This document shows, one piece after another, positions 8,691 through 17,268 of a stretch of DNA of 45,423 nt. Below the pieces are notes generated by a model, which saw only the letters and a program-made list of their open reading frames with translations, searched no databases and was not told where the DNA came from. Location: the NCBI GenBank assembly GCA_012838065.1, contig DUPY01000011.1, positions 1 through 45,423 on the forward strand. The letters are read 5' to 3'. Origin of the DNA: Acholeplasma sp. GTDB lineage: Bacteria > Bacillota_I > Bacilli_A > Acholeplasmatales > Acholeplasmataceae. Numbering within the stretch: the stretch's first letter is position 1; each line of letters opens with the position of its first letter. Made by a program: the position numbers and the translations under genes.

Positions 8691-9032
8691 TTATTTGAGT
8701 GATTTTAATAATTTATCAATATGATTTCCGTAAGCTAACGCCTCATCGTATTTAAAAATAAGTTCAGGTATTTTTCTTACGTTTCGAATTTTTTTAGCTA
8801 GTTCCATACGAATTTGAACTTTGAATTTATCAAGTTCGCTTTGAGCTAATTCAATAATTTCTTTCTCATCACTAAGAATTGTGTAGTACGTTGTTGCATA
8901 AGAAATATCTTTTGTAACTTTTACTTCGGTAAGGTTAATATAACCAACCTTTTTGTTTTTTACGATTTCATTTACAATATTTGCTAATTCTCTTTGAATT
9001 AAACTAGCGAGTCTATCAACTGTAATTGACAT
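8691..9032 (-). CDS. rbfA: Ribosome-binding factor A
   Basis: RbfA is a KH-fold factor that matures the 16S rRNA 5' region in the 30S subunit and supports growth in the cold. The 113-residue chain starts SITVDRLASLIQRELANIV and has the family's VGYINLTEVKVTKD strand-turn and RMELAKKIRNVRKIPELIF segment. Its ATG follows the infB stop codon with no gap, so translation is likely coupled. It is the last gene of the rimP-nusA operon and is followed by a strong terminator. Confidence 0.95.
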   Translation of the reverse strand: MSITVDRLASLIQRELANIVNEIVKNKKVGYINLTEVKVTKDISYATTYYTILSDEKEIIELAQSELDKFKVQIRMELAKKIRNVRKIPELIFKYDEALAYGNHIDKLLKSLK

Positions 9033-10871
9033 CTATTTTACCTCGACTTCCTTCATTTGTGAAGCTTCAATAATATCTCCAATCTTAATATCATTGAAGT
9101 TTTCGATTGATAAGCCACATTCGAAACCAGTTCTAACTTCTTTAGCGTCATCTTTAAATCGTTTTAATGATGCAAGTTTACCTTCGTAAACAACGATACC
9201 TTCACGAATTAATCGTACTAAAGACTCGCGTCTTATAACACCATCGGTTACCATACATCCAGCGATTGTACCAATTTTTGACACTTTGAATGTTTCTCTT
9301 ACTTCAGCTTGTCCAATAACAACTTCTTCAAATACAGGCTCTAACATGCCTTTTAAGGCAGCTTCAATATCTTCTTGTACGCGGTAAATAATGTTGTATA
9401 AACGGATTTCAACACCAAGAGAGTCTGCCATTTGTTTAACATTCATTGCTGGTCGAACGTTAAATCCAATAATAATCGCTTTTGATGCTTGTGCAAGAAT
9501 GATGTCATTTTCTGTAATTGCACCAACACCACCTCTTACTACGTTAACGTGTAACCCTTGAATATCAATTTTTTCTAATAATCCACGTAAAGCCTCAATA
9601 GAACCTTGAACATCCCCTTTAATAATGATGTTAAGTTCTTTTTCTTGTGCATCTAAATCACCCAACATGGAGTCAAGTGTTGTTTTTTTAGCTGCTTTGA
9701 GTTCGCCCTCTCTTTGACGTGATTGACGTTCTTCAGCAATGCTTCGAACTGTTTTTTCATCATCAAATACCATGAAAATATCACCAGCTTGTGGAACTTC
9801 GTTTAATCCTGTAATTTCAATTGGTTGTGAAGGTTCAGCTTCTGTGTAACGACGTTTTAAGTCGTCTTGCATTGTTCTAATTTTACCGTATGTATTACCT
9901 ACGACAATATTATCGCCAATTTTTAATGTTCCTGTTTCAACAATTAAGGTTGCTACAGGTCCACGACCTCTATCTAAAAATGCTTCGATTACAGTTCCTC
10001 TTGCAGGACGCTTTGGATTTGCTTTGTATTCATCAATTTCTGCAATTAACTCAATAACGTCTAGTAATTCTGTTATACCTTCATTTTTGAGTGCAGAAAT
10101 CATGACATATGGTGTGCTTCCACCCCATTTTTCAGGTACTAATCCATAATTTGATAGTTCAGTCATTACATGGTCTGGATTTGCATCTCGCTTATCCATC
10201 TTATTTACAGCAACAATTATTGGTAAATTCGCTGCTTTTGCATGGTCTAATGCTTCTATTGTTTGAGGCATAACACCATCATCTGCAGCAACAACTAAAA
10301 CAACCATATCTGTTACTTTCGCTCCACGAACGCGCATTTCAGTAAATGCCGCGTGACCTGGAGTATCAATAAATGTAATTTTCTTTCCATTTCTTACGAC
10401 TTGATATGCACCAATATGTTGTGTAATACCGCCCGCTTCACCAGCAACAACTCGAGACTTTCTAATTGTGTCAAGTAAGGTTGTTTTACCGTGGTCAACG
10501 TGACCCATTACCGTAACAATTGGTGGACGAGATACCATGTCTTCTTCGTTGTCAACAATTTCCATTTCATCATATCTAGCTAAATCGGTAATAACTTCAT
10601 CTTGAATTTTGAAGCCTTCCTCTAACGCTAGCAATTCGATCGTATCGCGATCTAAAACTTCATTTACAGAAGTCATGATACCAAGCATCATTAACTTTTT
10701 AATAATCATTGCATTCGTTATTTGTAAACCTTGAGCTACATCAGCTGCAGTCATTCCTGGCTTGAAAATAAGAATTTTTTCACCGGCCGTCTTATTTTCG
10801 CCCTTTGGTTTCGATTGACTTTGCGGTTTACCTTTAAAACTTTGCTTTGGTTTCATTGGTTTTTTGGCCAT
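9033..10871 (-). CDS. infB: Translation initiation factor IF-2
   Basis: IF-2 is the GTPase that places fMet-tRNA on the 30S subunit. At 612 residues it is a short form with only a brief basic N-terminal region ([15 protein letters not shown]), as in other reduced Firmicutes. The G domain is complete: [12 protein letters not shown] (G1), DTPGHAAF (G3), NKMDK (G4) and SALK (G5). Domains II-IV follow, including the C-terminal initiator-tRNA-binding domain ([17 protein letters not shown]). It lies between ylxQ and rbfA in the conserved operon order. Confidence 0.98.
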   Translation of the reverse strand: MAKKPMKPKQSFKGKPQSQSKPKGENKTAGEKILIFKPGMTAADVAQGLQITNAMIIKKLMMLGIMTSVNEVLDRDTIELLALEEGFKIQDEVITDLARYDEMEIVDNEEDMVSRPPIVTVMGHVDHGKTTLLDTIRKSRVVAGEAGGITQHIGAYQVVRNGKKITFIDTPGHAAFTEMRVRGAKVTDMVVLVVAADDGVMPQTIEALDHAKAANLPIIVAVNKMDKRDANPDHVMTELSNYGLVPEKWGGSTPYVMISALKNEGITELLDVIELIAEIDEYKANPKRPARGTVIEAFLDRGRGPVATLIVETGTLKIGDNIVVGNTYGKIRTMQDDLKRRYTEAEPSQPIEITGLNEVPQAGDIFMVFDDEKTVRSIAEERQSRQREGELKAAKKTTLDSMLGDLDAQEKELNIIIKGDVQGSIEALRGLLEKIDIQGLHVNVVRGGVGAITENDIILAQASKAIIIGFNVRPAMNVKQMADSLGVEIRLYNIIYRVQEDIEAALKGMLEPVFEEVVIGQAEVRETFKVSKIGTIAGCMVTDGVIRRESLVRLIREGIVVYEGKLASLKRFKDDAKEVRTGFECGLSIENFNDIKIGDIIEASQMKEVEVK

Positions 10872-10892
10872 AATTTCACTTTCCTTTCCAAA

Positions 10893-11168
10893 TCAATCAA
10901 TGATTTTAGAAAACCCCTCATCGGTAATACCGATTACCTTAATGTTCGATTTACCTATACTTATTGATATTGTTTGAGAATCATAGGTCTCAATAACCTT
11001 TGTCTCATAAGTTTTCGCTTTATCATTGATTTTTTTCTTAGTGTTATCTGATGCATCACTTGCTAGTAAAATTAAGTACAATTGTTTTTTACGTAATTTT
11101 TCAATGACGGTATCAGTGCCACTCACTACCTTGCCTGCTCTAAAAGCAAGCCCTAAATTTTTAATCAT
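10893..11168 (-). CDS. ylxQ: L7Ae-family RNA-binding protein YlxQ
   Basis: A small ribosomal-protein-L7Ae-like protein, expected to bind kink-turn RNA. The ATG at 11168 (MIKNLGLAFRAGKVVSGTD) is preferred to an upstream ATG at 11192. It matches the family N-terminus and overlaps the ylxR stop by 8 bases (ATGATTAA), which points to translational coupling. The chain is about 91 residues and contains LYLILLASDASDNTKKKI, the family core. It is the fourth gene of the rimP-nusA-ylxR-ylxQ-infB-rbfA cluster. Confidence 0.9.
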   Translation of the reverse strand: MIKNLGLAFRAGKVVSGTDTVIEKLRKKQLYLILLASDASDNTKKKINDKAKTYETKVIETYDSQTISISIGKSNIKVIGITDEGFSKIID

Positions 11169-11427
11169 GTAACAAGTCCAGCAACTCATCATAGATGTGA
11201 TCAGGTACAGTCACTTCTAACTTTCTGTCGAGCGCCTTATTTTCCTTTGCTTTTAAAATAACTGCTTCAGACAATGTAATATAAGCACCACGTCCTGGCG
11301 CTTTGCCGTTTAAGTCAACACTAACAACACCATCTTTAGTTGCAGCAACTCTAATCAATGCACGCTTTGGTAGAACTTCTTTTGTTACTACACATGTGCG
11401 CATTGGTACCTTTTTAACTTTTTTCAT
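11161..11427 (-). CDS. ylxR: RNA-binding protein YlxR (RnpM, DUF448)
   Basis: This 88-residue protein of the YlxR/DUF448 family has PMRTCVVTKEVLPKRALIRV, the DLNGKAPGRGAYI core and a C-terminal helix. The PMR(T)C and GRGAY motifs are diagnostic. In Bacillus the homologue binds RNase P RNA and modulates it; that role is known for the family, not shown here. It lies between nusA and ylxQ, 18 bases after nusA, in the classical operon position. Confidence 0.93.
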   Translation of the reverse strand: MKKVKKVPMRTCVVTKEVLPKRALIRVAATKDGVVSVDLNGKAPGRGAYITLSEAVILKAKENKALDRKLEVTVPDHIYDELLDLLHD

Positions 11428-11445
11428 AAGACCACCTTCATTATA

Positions 11446-12516
11446 TTAATAAAGAATGCCTGCATTTTCCGCCATTGTTTCTGATTTAATGTCAATACTC
11501 CAACCAGTCGCTTGTACTGCAAGTTTAACGTTTTGCCCTAATTTACCAATCGCAAGTGATAGTTGATCATCTTTTACAATAGCTAATGCGGTTTTTTCAC
11601 GCGGATTAACGTTCGTAACAGCAATAACTTCAGCTGGTTGCAATGCATTAGCAATCAACTCGCGTTCGTTATCACTCCATTTAAATAAATCGATTTTTTC
11701 ATCAGATAATGAACGAACGATTTCTCTAATTCTTGATCCACCTTCACCGACACACGCACCAATTGCATCAACTTTTGGATCGTTTGATTTCACACCAATT
11801 TTTGAACGATCACCTGGGTCACGGCTAATGCCCATAATTTCAATTGTGCCATCTTTAATTTCAGGAATTAAATCTTCTAACAACTTAACTACTAAATCAG
11901 GATGTGTACGTGTCACATATACTTTCGGTCCCTTTGGTTTCATTTCGACAGTAGAAATATAAACTTTTATAGATTCACCTGTATAAAATTTATCTTTTGG
12001 TAACGTTTCTTTTTTAGGTAGTAACGTTGTATCTTTTTGTAAATCAATTCGATAAGCATCTGGCATGATGTCTGTTACTCTTGCAACAACCATTTTATGC
12101 TCTAATTCTTTGAAATAGTTATAAAGACTTTCTTTTTGATATTTTGTTAGAACTTCATTTAAACGGTTTTTAAAATCTCTAACAGCATATAAACCGAAGT
12201 CTTTCGGATTGATTTCTTGTCTTAAGACGTCTCCAACTTTAACACGTTTGTTAATTTCGCGGGCATCTTCTAATAAAATTTGTGTGTAGTTTTTATCTGC
12301 ATCAAGTGAATAACTTTCTACTACAAGTTTTTCAGTTTTTACTATGATTGAGTTTTTTTCCTCATTTAACTCTACTACACATGATCGTACGTCGTGCGCT
12401 TTTTTACAGCCGGCAATCATACCTTGTGTGAAAGCATCGAGCACTTGTTCTTTTGTTAAACCCTTTTCTTCAGCAACATCATTTACTGTTTTAAAAAAAT
12501 CTTTACTTACTGCCAT
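11446..12516 (-). CDS. nusA: Transcription termination/antitermination protein NusA
   Basis: NusA binds RNA polymerase and nascent RNA, promoting pausing and hairpin-dependent termination. The 356-residue length suits Firmicutes, which lack the C-terminal acidic repeats of E. coli NusA. Visible domains are the N-terminal RNAP-binding domain (DFFKTVNDVAEEKGL), an S1 domain (near MVVARVTDIMPDAYRI) and two KH domains. The first KH holds GACVGEGGSRIREIV and the second LAIGKLGQNVKLA. It follows rimP by 11 bases with a GGAGG ribosome binding site. Confidence 0.97.
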   Translation of the reverse strand: MAVSKDFFKTVNDVAEEKGLTKEQVLDAFTQGMIAGCKKAHDVRSCVVELNEEKNSIIVKTEKLVVESYSLDADKNYTQILLEDAREINKRVKVGDVLRQEINPKDFGLYAVRDFKNRLNEVLTKYQKESLYNYFKELEHKMVVARVTDIMPDAYRIDLQKDTTLLPKKETLPKDKFYTGESIKVYISTVEMKPKGPKVYVTRTHPDLVVKLLEDLIPEIKDGTIEIMGISRDPGDRSKIGVKSNDPKVDAIGACVGEGGSRIREIVRSLSDEKIDLFKWSDNERELIANALQPAEVIAVTNVNPREKTALAIVKDDQLSLAIGKLGQNVKLAVQATGWSIDIKSETMAENAGILY

Positions 12517-12527
12517 TTTATTCCTCC

Positions 12528-12968
12528 TTAAAACTTGACTGAGGTACGCATTTTTCTTGCGTCTTCATATTTAATTTTTATATCTCTAAATCGACCTTTA
12601 TCGTTAATATTTACGATTAAAGTACCATCTTCAATGCCAACTAAAGTTCCAGTACCACGGTACTGATTACTTTCTAAATATATGTACTTCCCAACATTTT
12701 TTTCTGCCTCTTCTATAGAATTTATTGGACGCTCTGCACCTACAGTTGATAATTCTAAGAAATAATCATCAGGTAGTTCTGTCTCATCTAATAACTCTAC
12801 TAATTTCATATGAATACTTTCTAAGGTATCATGGTTAATCATTTCACCATCAACTAAAATTTCGATAATTTTTTCACCAAATTCTCTTTTAGTTTTAATA
12901 CTGTAGATTGTGTAACCATATGGAATTAAAAGTGGCAAGAGTTTTTCTTCTATTTTTTTCAAATTCAT
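12528..12968 (-). CDS. rimP: Ribosome maturation factor RimP
   Basis: RimP assists 30S subunit assembly. The chain (about 146 residues) has the two expected domains. The N-terminal one has PLLIPYGYTIYSIKTKRE; a GTVGAERPI-type motif (here LSTVGAERPI) is followed by an Sm-like C-terminal domain. The start is set at the ATG of MNLKKIEEK (12968) because GAGGTG is correctly spaced from it. An in-frame TTG 12 bases upstream would place that ribosome binding site inside the gene. It is the first gene of the nusA operon, with a promoter and leader hairpin upstream. Confidence 0.94.
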   Translation of the reverse strand: MNLKKIEEKLLPLLIPYGYTIYSIKTKREFGEKIIEILVDGEMINHDTLESIHMKLVELLDETELPDDYFLELSTVGAERPINSIEEAEKNVGKYIYLESNQYRGTGTLVGIEDGTLIVNINDKGRFRDIKIKYEDARKMRTSVKF

Positions 12969-12985
12969 AGTACACCTCAATAAAA

Positions 12986-13010
12986 TGAGTGGAAATCATC
13001 ATCCCACTCA
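12986..13010 (-). promoter_or_regulatory. Leader hairpin of the rimP-nusA operon
   Basis: On the minus strand TGAGTGG-N11-CCACTCA forms a 7-bp stem followed by TTTTATT, between the promoter and the rimP ribosome binding site. It looks like a weak intrinsic terminator in the 5' leader and could serve NusA-dependent attenuation. The function is inferred. Confidence 0.5.
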
Positions 13011-13023
13011 CATTTACAAAAAT

Positions 13024-13052
13024 ATTATAACATTATTTGTTATATATAACAA
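13024..13052 (-). promoter_or_regulatory. Promoter of the rimP-nusA operon
   Basis: TTGTTA (13047-13052) and TATAAT (13024-13029) on the minus strand are separated by 17 bp. The predicted start is about 45 bases upstream of the rimP ATG. Confidence 0.7.
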
Positions 13053-13102
13053 TCACAATTACTTACTTTTTTTGTAAGGGCCGATGATTTGTTATTGAAC
13101 AA

Positions 13103-13516
13103 TTATTTCAATGTTTTGTTGTCTTTACCGTTTTTTAACGTTTGATATTGTACGAGAACACCAAGTGCTGCAATAACAATCAAAATTGGTCCAAATACAA
13201 TACCCATTTTAAACCCTTTAATATCGAACTGACTTACAATCATATGAATAACGTAAACAATGAAATAACCGTATAAAACATATTTGCTATGGTCAAGCGA
13301 TTTTTTTGATATTTCGATTGTATCTTTACTCTTACTAAAGTAAACAAGTAAACCCGCTCCAGCTAATATAATGAGTAATCCTAAAGTGATGTACGTTGTA
13401 AATCGTTGTGCTTCTAGTGTTTGCGCTAATGCTGAAATTAGGACATTAACACCCATAATAATAAACAATCCAAACATAATTAATTGTACATAAACGTGTT
13501 TTTTATAAATATACAT
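13103..13516 (-). CDS. Four-helix membrane protein, unrecognised
   Basis: I do not recognise this 137-residue protein. It has four predicted transmembrane segments (about residues 9-29, 40-60, 78-96 and 104-122) and short lysine-rich loops and tail, consistent with a small cytoplasmic-membrane protein. No catalytic or ligand-binding motif is visible. The ATG has a GAAAGG ribosome binding site. It lies alone between the nusA operon, on the same strand, and coaD, which is divergent from it. Base composition is like its neighbours. Confidence 0.75.
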   Translation of the reverse strand: MYIYKKHVYVQLIMFGLFIIMGVNVLISALAQTLEAQRFTTYITLGLLIILAGAGLLVYFSKSKDTIEISKKSLDHSKYVLYGYFIVYVIHMIVSQFDIKGFKMGIVFGPILIVIAALGVLVQYQTLKNGKDNKTLK

Positions 13517-13611
13517 ATGTAATCCACCTTTCTAAGTTTCCAATTGGGTTAATTTTATATTACATTGTGATATACTAATAATACCAAAATATTTTAATTA
13601 AGGGGTAAATT

Positions 13612-14103
13612 ATGAAAAAAGCTGTATATCCGGGAACTTTTGATCCACTAACCGTTGGTCATTTGGATATCATTGAACGTGCAAGTCGACTTGTAGATGA
13701 ACTTTACGTCGTTATTGCTGAAAATATCCACAAAAAGCCAACATTTACAACGGATGAACGTATCGATATGGTCAAACGTGTAACAAAACATTTAACAAAC
13801 ATCAAGATTGTATCAACCAATGATTTAGTTGTTCGTTTTGCAGAATCACACGATATTTTTATTATCATTCGTGGCTTAAGAAATTTCACGGACTATGAAA
13901 ATGAATATACACTCCATCAATTCAATCAACATTTAAATAAGAACATTGAAACAATTACACTGTTCCCATCGTCAAGTAATCAATTCGTTTCATCTTCTTC
14001 AATTAAAGAACTCGTTCATCACAATGCTGACATTTCAGCATATGTTCCAAAAGAACTTGTAAATGATGTTGTGCAAAGATTATCGAGAAATAATACTAAG
14101 TGA
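13612..14103 (+). CDS. coaD: Phosphopantetheine adenylyltransferase
   Basis: This enzyme catalyses the penultimate step of coenzyme A synthesis, forming dephospho-CoA from phosphopantetheine and ATP. The 163-residue chain has the nucleotidyltransferase motif YPGTFDPLTVGHLDII (the HxGH equivalent is VGHL). It also has IIIRGLRNFTDYENE and the C-terminal SSSNQFVSSSSIKEL signature. Its ATG has an AAGGGG ribosome binding site. The gene ends with TGA, evidence that TGA is a stop here. Its last 24 bases overlap the convergent HAD-phosphatase gene. Confidence 0.97.
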   Translation: MKKAVYPGTFDPLTVGHLDIIERASRLVDELYVVIAENIHKKPTFTTDERIDMVKRVTKHLTNIKIVSTNDLVVRFAESHDIFIIIRGLRNFTDYENEYTLHQFNQHLNKNIETITLFPSSSNQFVSSSSIKELVHHNADISAYVPKELVNDVVQRLSRNNTK

Positions 14104-14862
14104 TTTAAAAAACTCATAAAGCTGATCATCATCAATATTTGGTGTTATATAATCGGCTTTTTCTTTTAGTTCATCAAAGCCACTATTGCCCATCGCGATA
14201 CCAATATCAGCCATTTCAATCATTTGAATATCATTGTAACCATCACCAACAGTAATTAATTCATCATAAACTTCATCATCTAGTAATTTTTCAATAGCAA
14301 TCGCTTTATTACTTCCTTTTAACACCATATCAACACCACCGTGGTGCCAATAGTAAAATACTAAATCTTTAGATACATCTTCAAATGATTTTAAAAGTGC
14401 ACGATCATCTGAAAAAACCCAAATTTGATATACGTTTTTTTCTAAATATATATGTTCATTTATGACAGGTGCGTGTTGATCATAACCTCTCATCAATTGT
14501 TTTACTTCCATATCATAAAAGGTAATGTATTCACCATCTTTAGTTACAAGCCCCACTGCTACTCGTTGATTTTTAGCTTTTTCTATGACGCGCTCAACAG
14601 TTTCAATAGGCATCGGATTTTCATAGATGATCTTATCTTGTTTGATAGCTAAACCACCATTTAAAAACACAAAAAAATCGAAATATTGTTTAAAATCATC
14701 AATAATATCTAAATGTTTTGGCCCTCTACCTGTCGCAAGTCCAAGTTTAAAATTTCCATCCTTTGACAATGCCTTAATTAACTTTTTAGTTTCAGGCAAA
14801 ATCATTTCCTTTTTTGTGTGATATAGTGTATTATCTAAATCAAAGAACACAATTCTCTTCAT
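14080..14862 (-). CDS. Cof-type HAD-superfamily phosphatase
   Basis: This is a HAD hydrolase of the Cof/YkrA type, usually acting on small phosphorylated metabolites; the substrate is unknown. All four HAD motifs are seen: FFDLDNTLYHT (I), ATGRGP (II), GSNKAIAIEKLL (III, catalytic Lys) and GDGYNDIQMI (IV). A C2 cap lies between II and III. The start ATG at 14862 (MKRIVFF) is preferred over an upstream one at 14919, because it opens directly on motif I and has a GGGGAAAT ribosome binding site. The 3' end overlaps coaD convergently by 24 bases. Confidence 0.9.
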   Translation of the reverse strand: MKRIVFFDLDNTLYHTKKEMILPETKKLIKALSKDGNFKLGLATGRGPKHLDIIDDFKQYFDFFVFLNGGLAIKQDKIIYENPMPIETVERVIEKAKNQRVAVGLVTKDGEYITFYDMEVKQLMRGYDQHAPVINEHIYLEKNVYQIWVFSDDRALLKSFEDVSKDLVFYYWHHGGVDMVLKGSNKAIAIEKLLDDEVYDELITVGDGYNDIQMIEMADIGIAMGNSGFDELKEKADYITPNIDDDQLYEFFKSLSIISR

Positions 14863-14976
14863 AGTATTTCCCCATTCAACTTCTAAGTTATTATAACATA
14901 ATATGCGTACGGCTACCATTTTGTGTTAAATTGTTGTAAAATATATTTAGTTAATTACGTTAAGGAGTAAAAAATC

Positions 14977-16662
14977 ATGAAAAATGCATTACTTAAAACC
15001 GACGAAATCGGCATTTTTGCGTTAGGCGGCTTAGGCGAAGTAGGCAAAAACACCTATGTATTTGAAATTAACAACCAAATATTTTTAGTTGACGCAGGTA
15101 TACTTTTCCCAGATAACCATTTATTAGGAATTGATTATGTAATACCTGACTACCAATACCTTATTGATAACCAAGAGCGTATCGTTGGTCTTTTTATCAC
15201 ACATGCTCACGAAGATCATATTGGTGGTATTCCTTACTTGTTAAAGAAAGTTCAAATTCCAAAAATCTATGCTTCTGGTATTGCCGTAGACATGATTGAA
15301 TACAAAATTAACGAACATGACTTAACATCACCACCAATCGAAGTTTTCAAGAGCCACTATAAATATAAGTTTAATGGTGTTGAATTATCATTTATTCGTC
15401 TAAACCACTCAATTCCAGATATGTTTGGATTTGTCTTTAGAACATCTCAAGGTATTATTTTCCATACAGGAGACTTTAAAATCGACTTTACACCAGTAGG
15501 TCCTCCAGCTGAATATGATAAATTAGCAGCTATTGGATCTGAAGGCGTCTTATGTTTACTTAGCGATTCAACAAATGCTGAAAAATCAGACTTAATTCAA
15601 TCTGAAAGCAAGATTGGACGATCAATTAACGAGTTATTCTCTCGCATTAAAGGACGCATCATAATCGCTACTTTTGCAAGTAACATGTATCGCATTCAAC
15701 AAATTATAGAAGCTTCGATTTTAAATAACCGTAAAGTTGCAGTATTTGGTCGAAGCATGGAACGTGCGATTGAAGTTGGCCAACAATCTGGTTATATTAA
15801 AGCACCTAAGAATACAATCATTTCCGGTGATCAAATCAATAATGTGAGTTCAAGTGATTTAACATTATTAGTTACCGGTTCTCAAGGTGAACCACTAGCT
15901 GCTTTATCACGAATTGCTAATGGATCTCATCGCCAAATTAAAGCGATGCCTGGTGATACCGTCATCTTCTCCTCTTCACCGATTCCTGGTAACCAAGAAG
16001 GTGTGAATAAAACAATTGACAAACTTTTTAGATTAAATGTTGAAGTCATTACACATGGACCACTTGCAGATACACATACATCCGGTCACGGTAGTCAAAA
16101 CGATTTAAAACTTATGTTAAGTTTAACGCGTCCAAAATTCTTTATCCCAATTCACGGTGAACACCGTATGCTTAAACTCCATAAATCCTTAGCTGTTGAA
16201 TGTGGTGTAAACCCTCGCAATGTTCTTATTATGGACAACGGTGATGTAGCTGCACTATCCAAAGACTCAATTAGACTTGCAGGAAAAGTGACTGCCGGCG
16301 ATGTCTATATAGATGGTACAGGTATAGGTGATATTGGAAGTACAGTTATTAAAGAACGTAAGATTTTAAGTGAAGAGGGGCTCTTTTCAATTATTCTTAC
16401 AATTGATACAAAAAACAAAAAGTTGGTTACAGAACCAACCATTGTCTCTCGTGGATTTATTTATATGAAAGGTAATGAGGAAATTACTAGTGAACTTGCA
16501 AATGACGCGAAAGTTGTTTGTCAAAAAGAGTTAAGTAAAAAATCCTTCAACGAGCTTAATTTCAAACAAGCAATCATAGACCATCTTCAAAATAAAATTT
16601 ATGAGATGACGCTTAGAAAACCAATCATCATTCCAATAATCACAGACTTATCAGAAATTTAA
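14977..16662 (+). CDS. rnj: Ribonuclease J
   Basis: RNase J is a metallo-beta-lactamase-fold endo- and 5'-3' exoribonuclease central to mRNA decay and rRNA maturation in Firmicutes. The 561-residue protein has the zinc motif THAHEDHIGGIP, the HTGDFKID segment and a beta-CASP domain (SDSTNAE, ATFASNMYRI). LADTHTSGHGS and FIPIHGEHRML follow as the later metal-binding motifs, and then the C-terminal domain. The start ATG follows AAGGAG. It ends in a shared terminator at 16662-16688. Whether it is the J1 or J2 paralogue cannot be told from this window. Confidence 0.96.
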   Translation: MKNALLKTDEIGIFALGGLGEVGKNTYVFEINNQIFLVDAGILFPDNHLLGIDYVIPDYQYLIDNQERIVGLFITHAHEDHIGGIPYLLKKVQIPKIYASGIAVDMIEYKINEHDLTSPPIEVFKSHYKYKFNGVELSFIRLNHSIPDMFGFVFRTSQGIIFHTGDFKIDFTPVGPPAEYDKLAAIGSEGVLCLLSDSTNAEKSDLIQSESKIGRSINELFSRIKGRIIIATFASNMYRIQQIIEASILNNRKVAVFGRSMERAIEVGQQSGYIKAPKNTIISGDQINNVSSSDLTLLVTGSQGEPLAALSRIANGSHRQIKAMPGDTVIFSSSPIPGNQEGVNKTIDKLFRLNVEVITHGPLADTHTSGHGSQNDLKLMLSLTRPKFFIPIHGEHRMLKLHKSLAVECGVNPRNVLIMDNGDVAALSKDSIRLAGKVTAGDVYIDGTGIGDIGSTVIKERKILSEEGLFSIILTIDTKNKKLVTEPTIVSRGFIYMKGNEEITSELANDAKVVCQKELSKKSFNELNFKQAIIDHLQNKIYEMTLRKPIIIPIITDLSEI

Positions 16663-16688
16663 AACCGCTTATTAAAGCGGTTTCTTTT
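16662..16688. terminator. Bidirectional terminator after RNase J
   Basis: AAACCGCTT-ATTA-AAGCGGTTT is followed by CTTTT on the plus strand and by TTTAA on the minus strand. It lies between the convergent RNase J gene and the small membrane-protein gene at 16692-17150. Confidence 0.82.
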
Positions 16689-16691
16689 ATA

Positions 16692-17150
16692 CTATTTAAT
16701 TCCTTTTACAACAACAAACAAACTAACCAATGTATTCAATGCGTTTGCGATAATCGCAATAATCAAACCAAATCCCATTTTAGCATCAATATTTTTTACT
16801 ACTGTGTTTCCCAAGAATACTGTCTCAAGTTTTGTAGTTCCTGGAACTAAAATAAGCATTACCAACGATACTAAAAATACGATAAATACAATCAAATCAA
16901 TTTTAGTCATCTTTAATGCATAGAGTGCTCCAATAATCGGAAGTGCATAACCAATCATAGCTAAAATATTCATTTTAACTTTTCCGCTACCCCATGGTCC
17001 TGCATCGATAAGTGTTTTTCCAAACGCTACTTCTAATCCGCTTAAAACACTATCGCCATCTTTTAAAGCTGGTAAAAAAACAGTAACAATACTAACAATC
17101 CCTAAAGCTGCGATGATAAATAACATCGTCTTTTGATGTGCTTTTTTCAT
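16692..17150 (-). CDS. Small four-helix membrane protein, unrecognised
   Basis: I do not recognise this 152-residue protein. It has four predicted transmembrane segments (about residues 9-28, 60-79, 84-103 and 126-147) and a glycine-rich loop (DAGPWGSGKVK) between the first and second. No enzymatic motif is visible. Its ATG follows a GGAGG ribosome binding site. It is divergent from the prephenate dehydratase gene, with a plausible promoter at 17182-17209, and convergent with RNase J. Confidence 0.75.
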   Translation of the reverse strand: MKKAHQKTMLFIIAALGIVSIVTVFLPALKDGDSVLSGLEVAFGKTLIDAGPWGSGKVKMNILAMIGYALPIIGALYALKMTKIDLIVFIVFLVSLVMLILVPGTTKLETVFLGNTVVKNIDAKMGFGLIIAIIANALNTLVSLFVVVKGIK

Positions 17151-17181
17151 GCAATCCTCCTTTATTTTATAAGTTCATTCT

Positions 17182-17209
17182 ATAGTATAATTATCTTTTT
17201 GCAATTCAA
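17182..17209 (-). promoter_or_regulatory. Promoter for the membrane protein at 16692-17150
   Basis: TTGAAT (17204-17209) and TACTAT (17182-17187) on the minus strand are spaced by 16 bp, upstream of the GGAGG and ATG of the gene. Confidence 0.45.
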
Positions 17210-17212
17210 ACT

Positions 17213-17240
17213 TTGTATTATTCATTTTTTGCGTTATAAT
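17213..17240 (+). promoter_or_regulatory. Promoter for prephenate dehydratase
   Basis: TTGTAT (17213-17218) and a perfect TATAAT (17235-17240) are spaced by 16 bp. They lie upstream of an AAGGAG ribosome binding site and the pheA ATG. Confidence 0.7.
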
Positions 17241-17268
17241 AGATAAAACATTTTAAGGAGTTCTCGAT

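Noticed and set aside
12969-12980. A TTG start 12 bases upstream for RimP.
   Set aside because: The GAGGTG ribosome binding site would then lie inside the coding sequence. The ATG at 12968 gives the family N-terminus.
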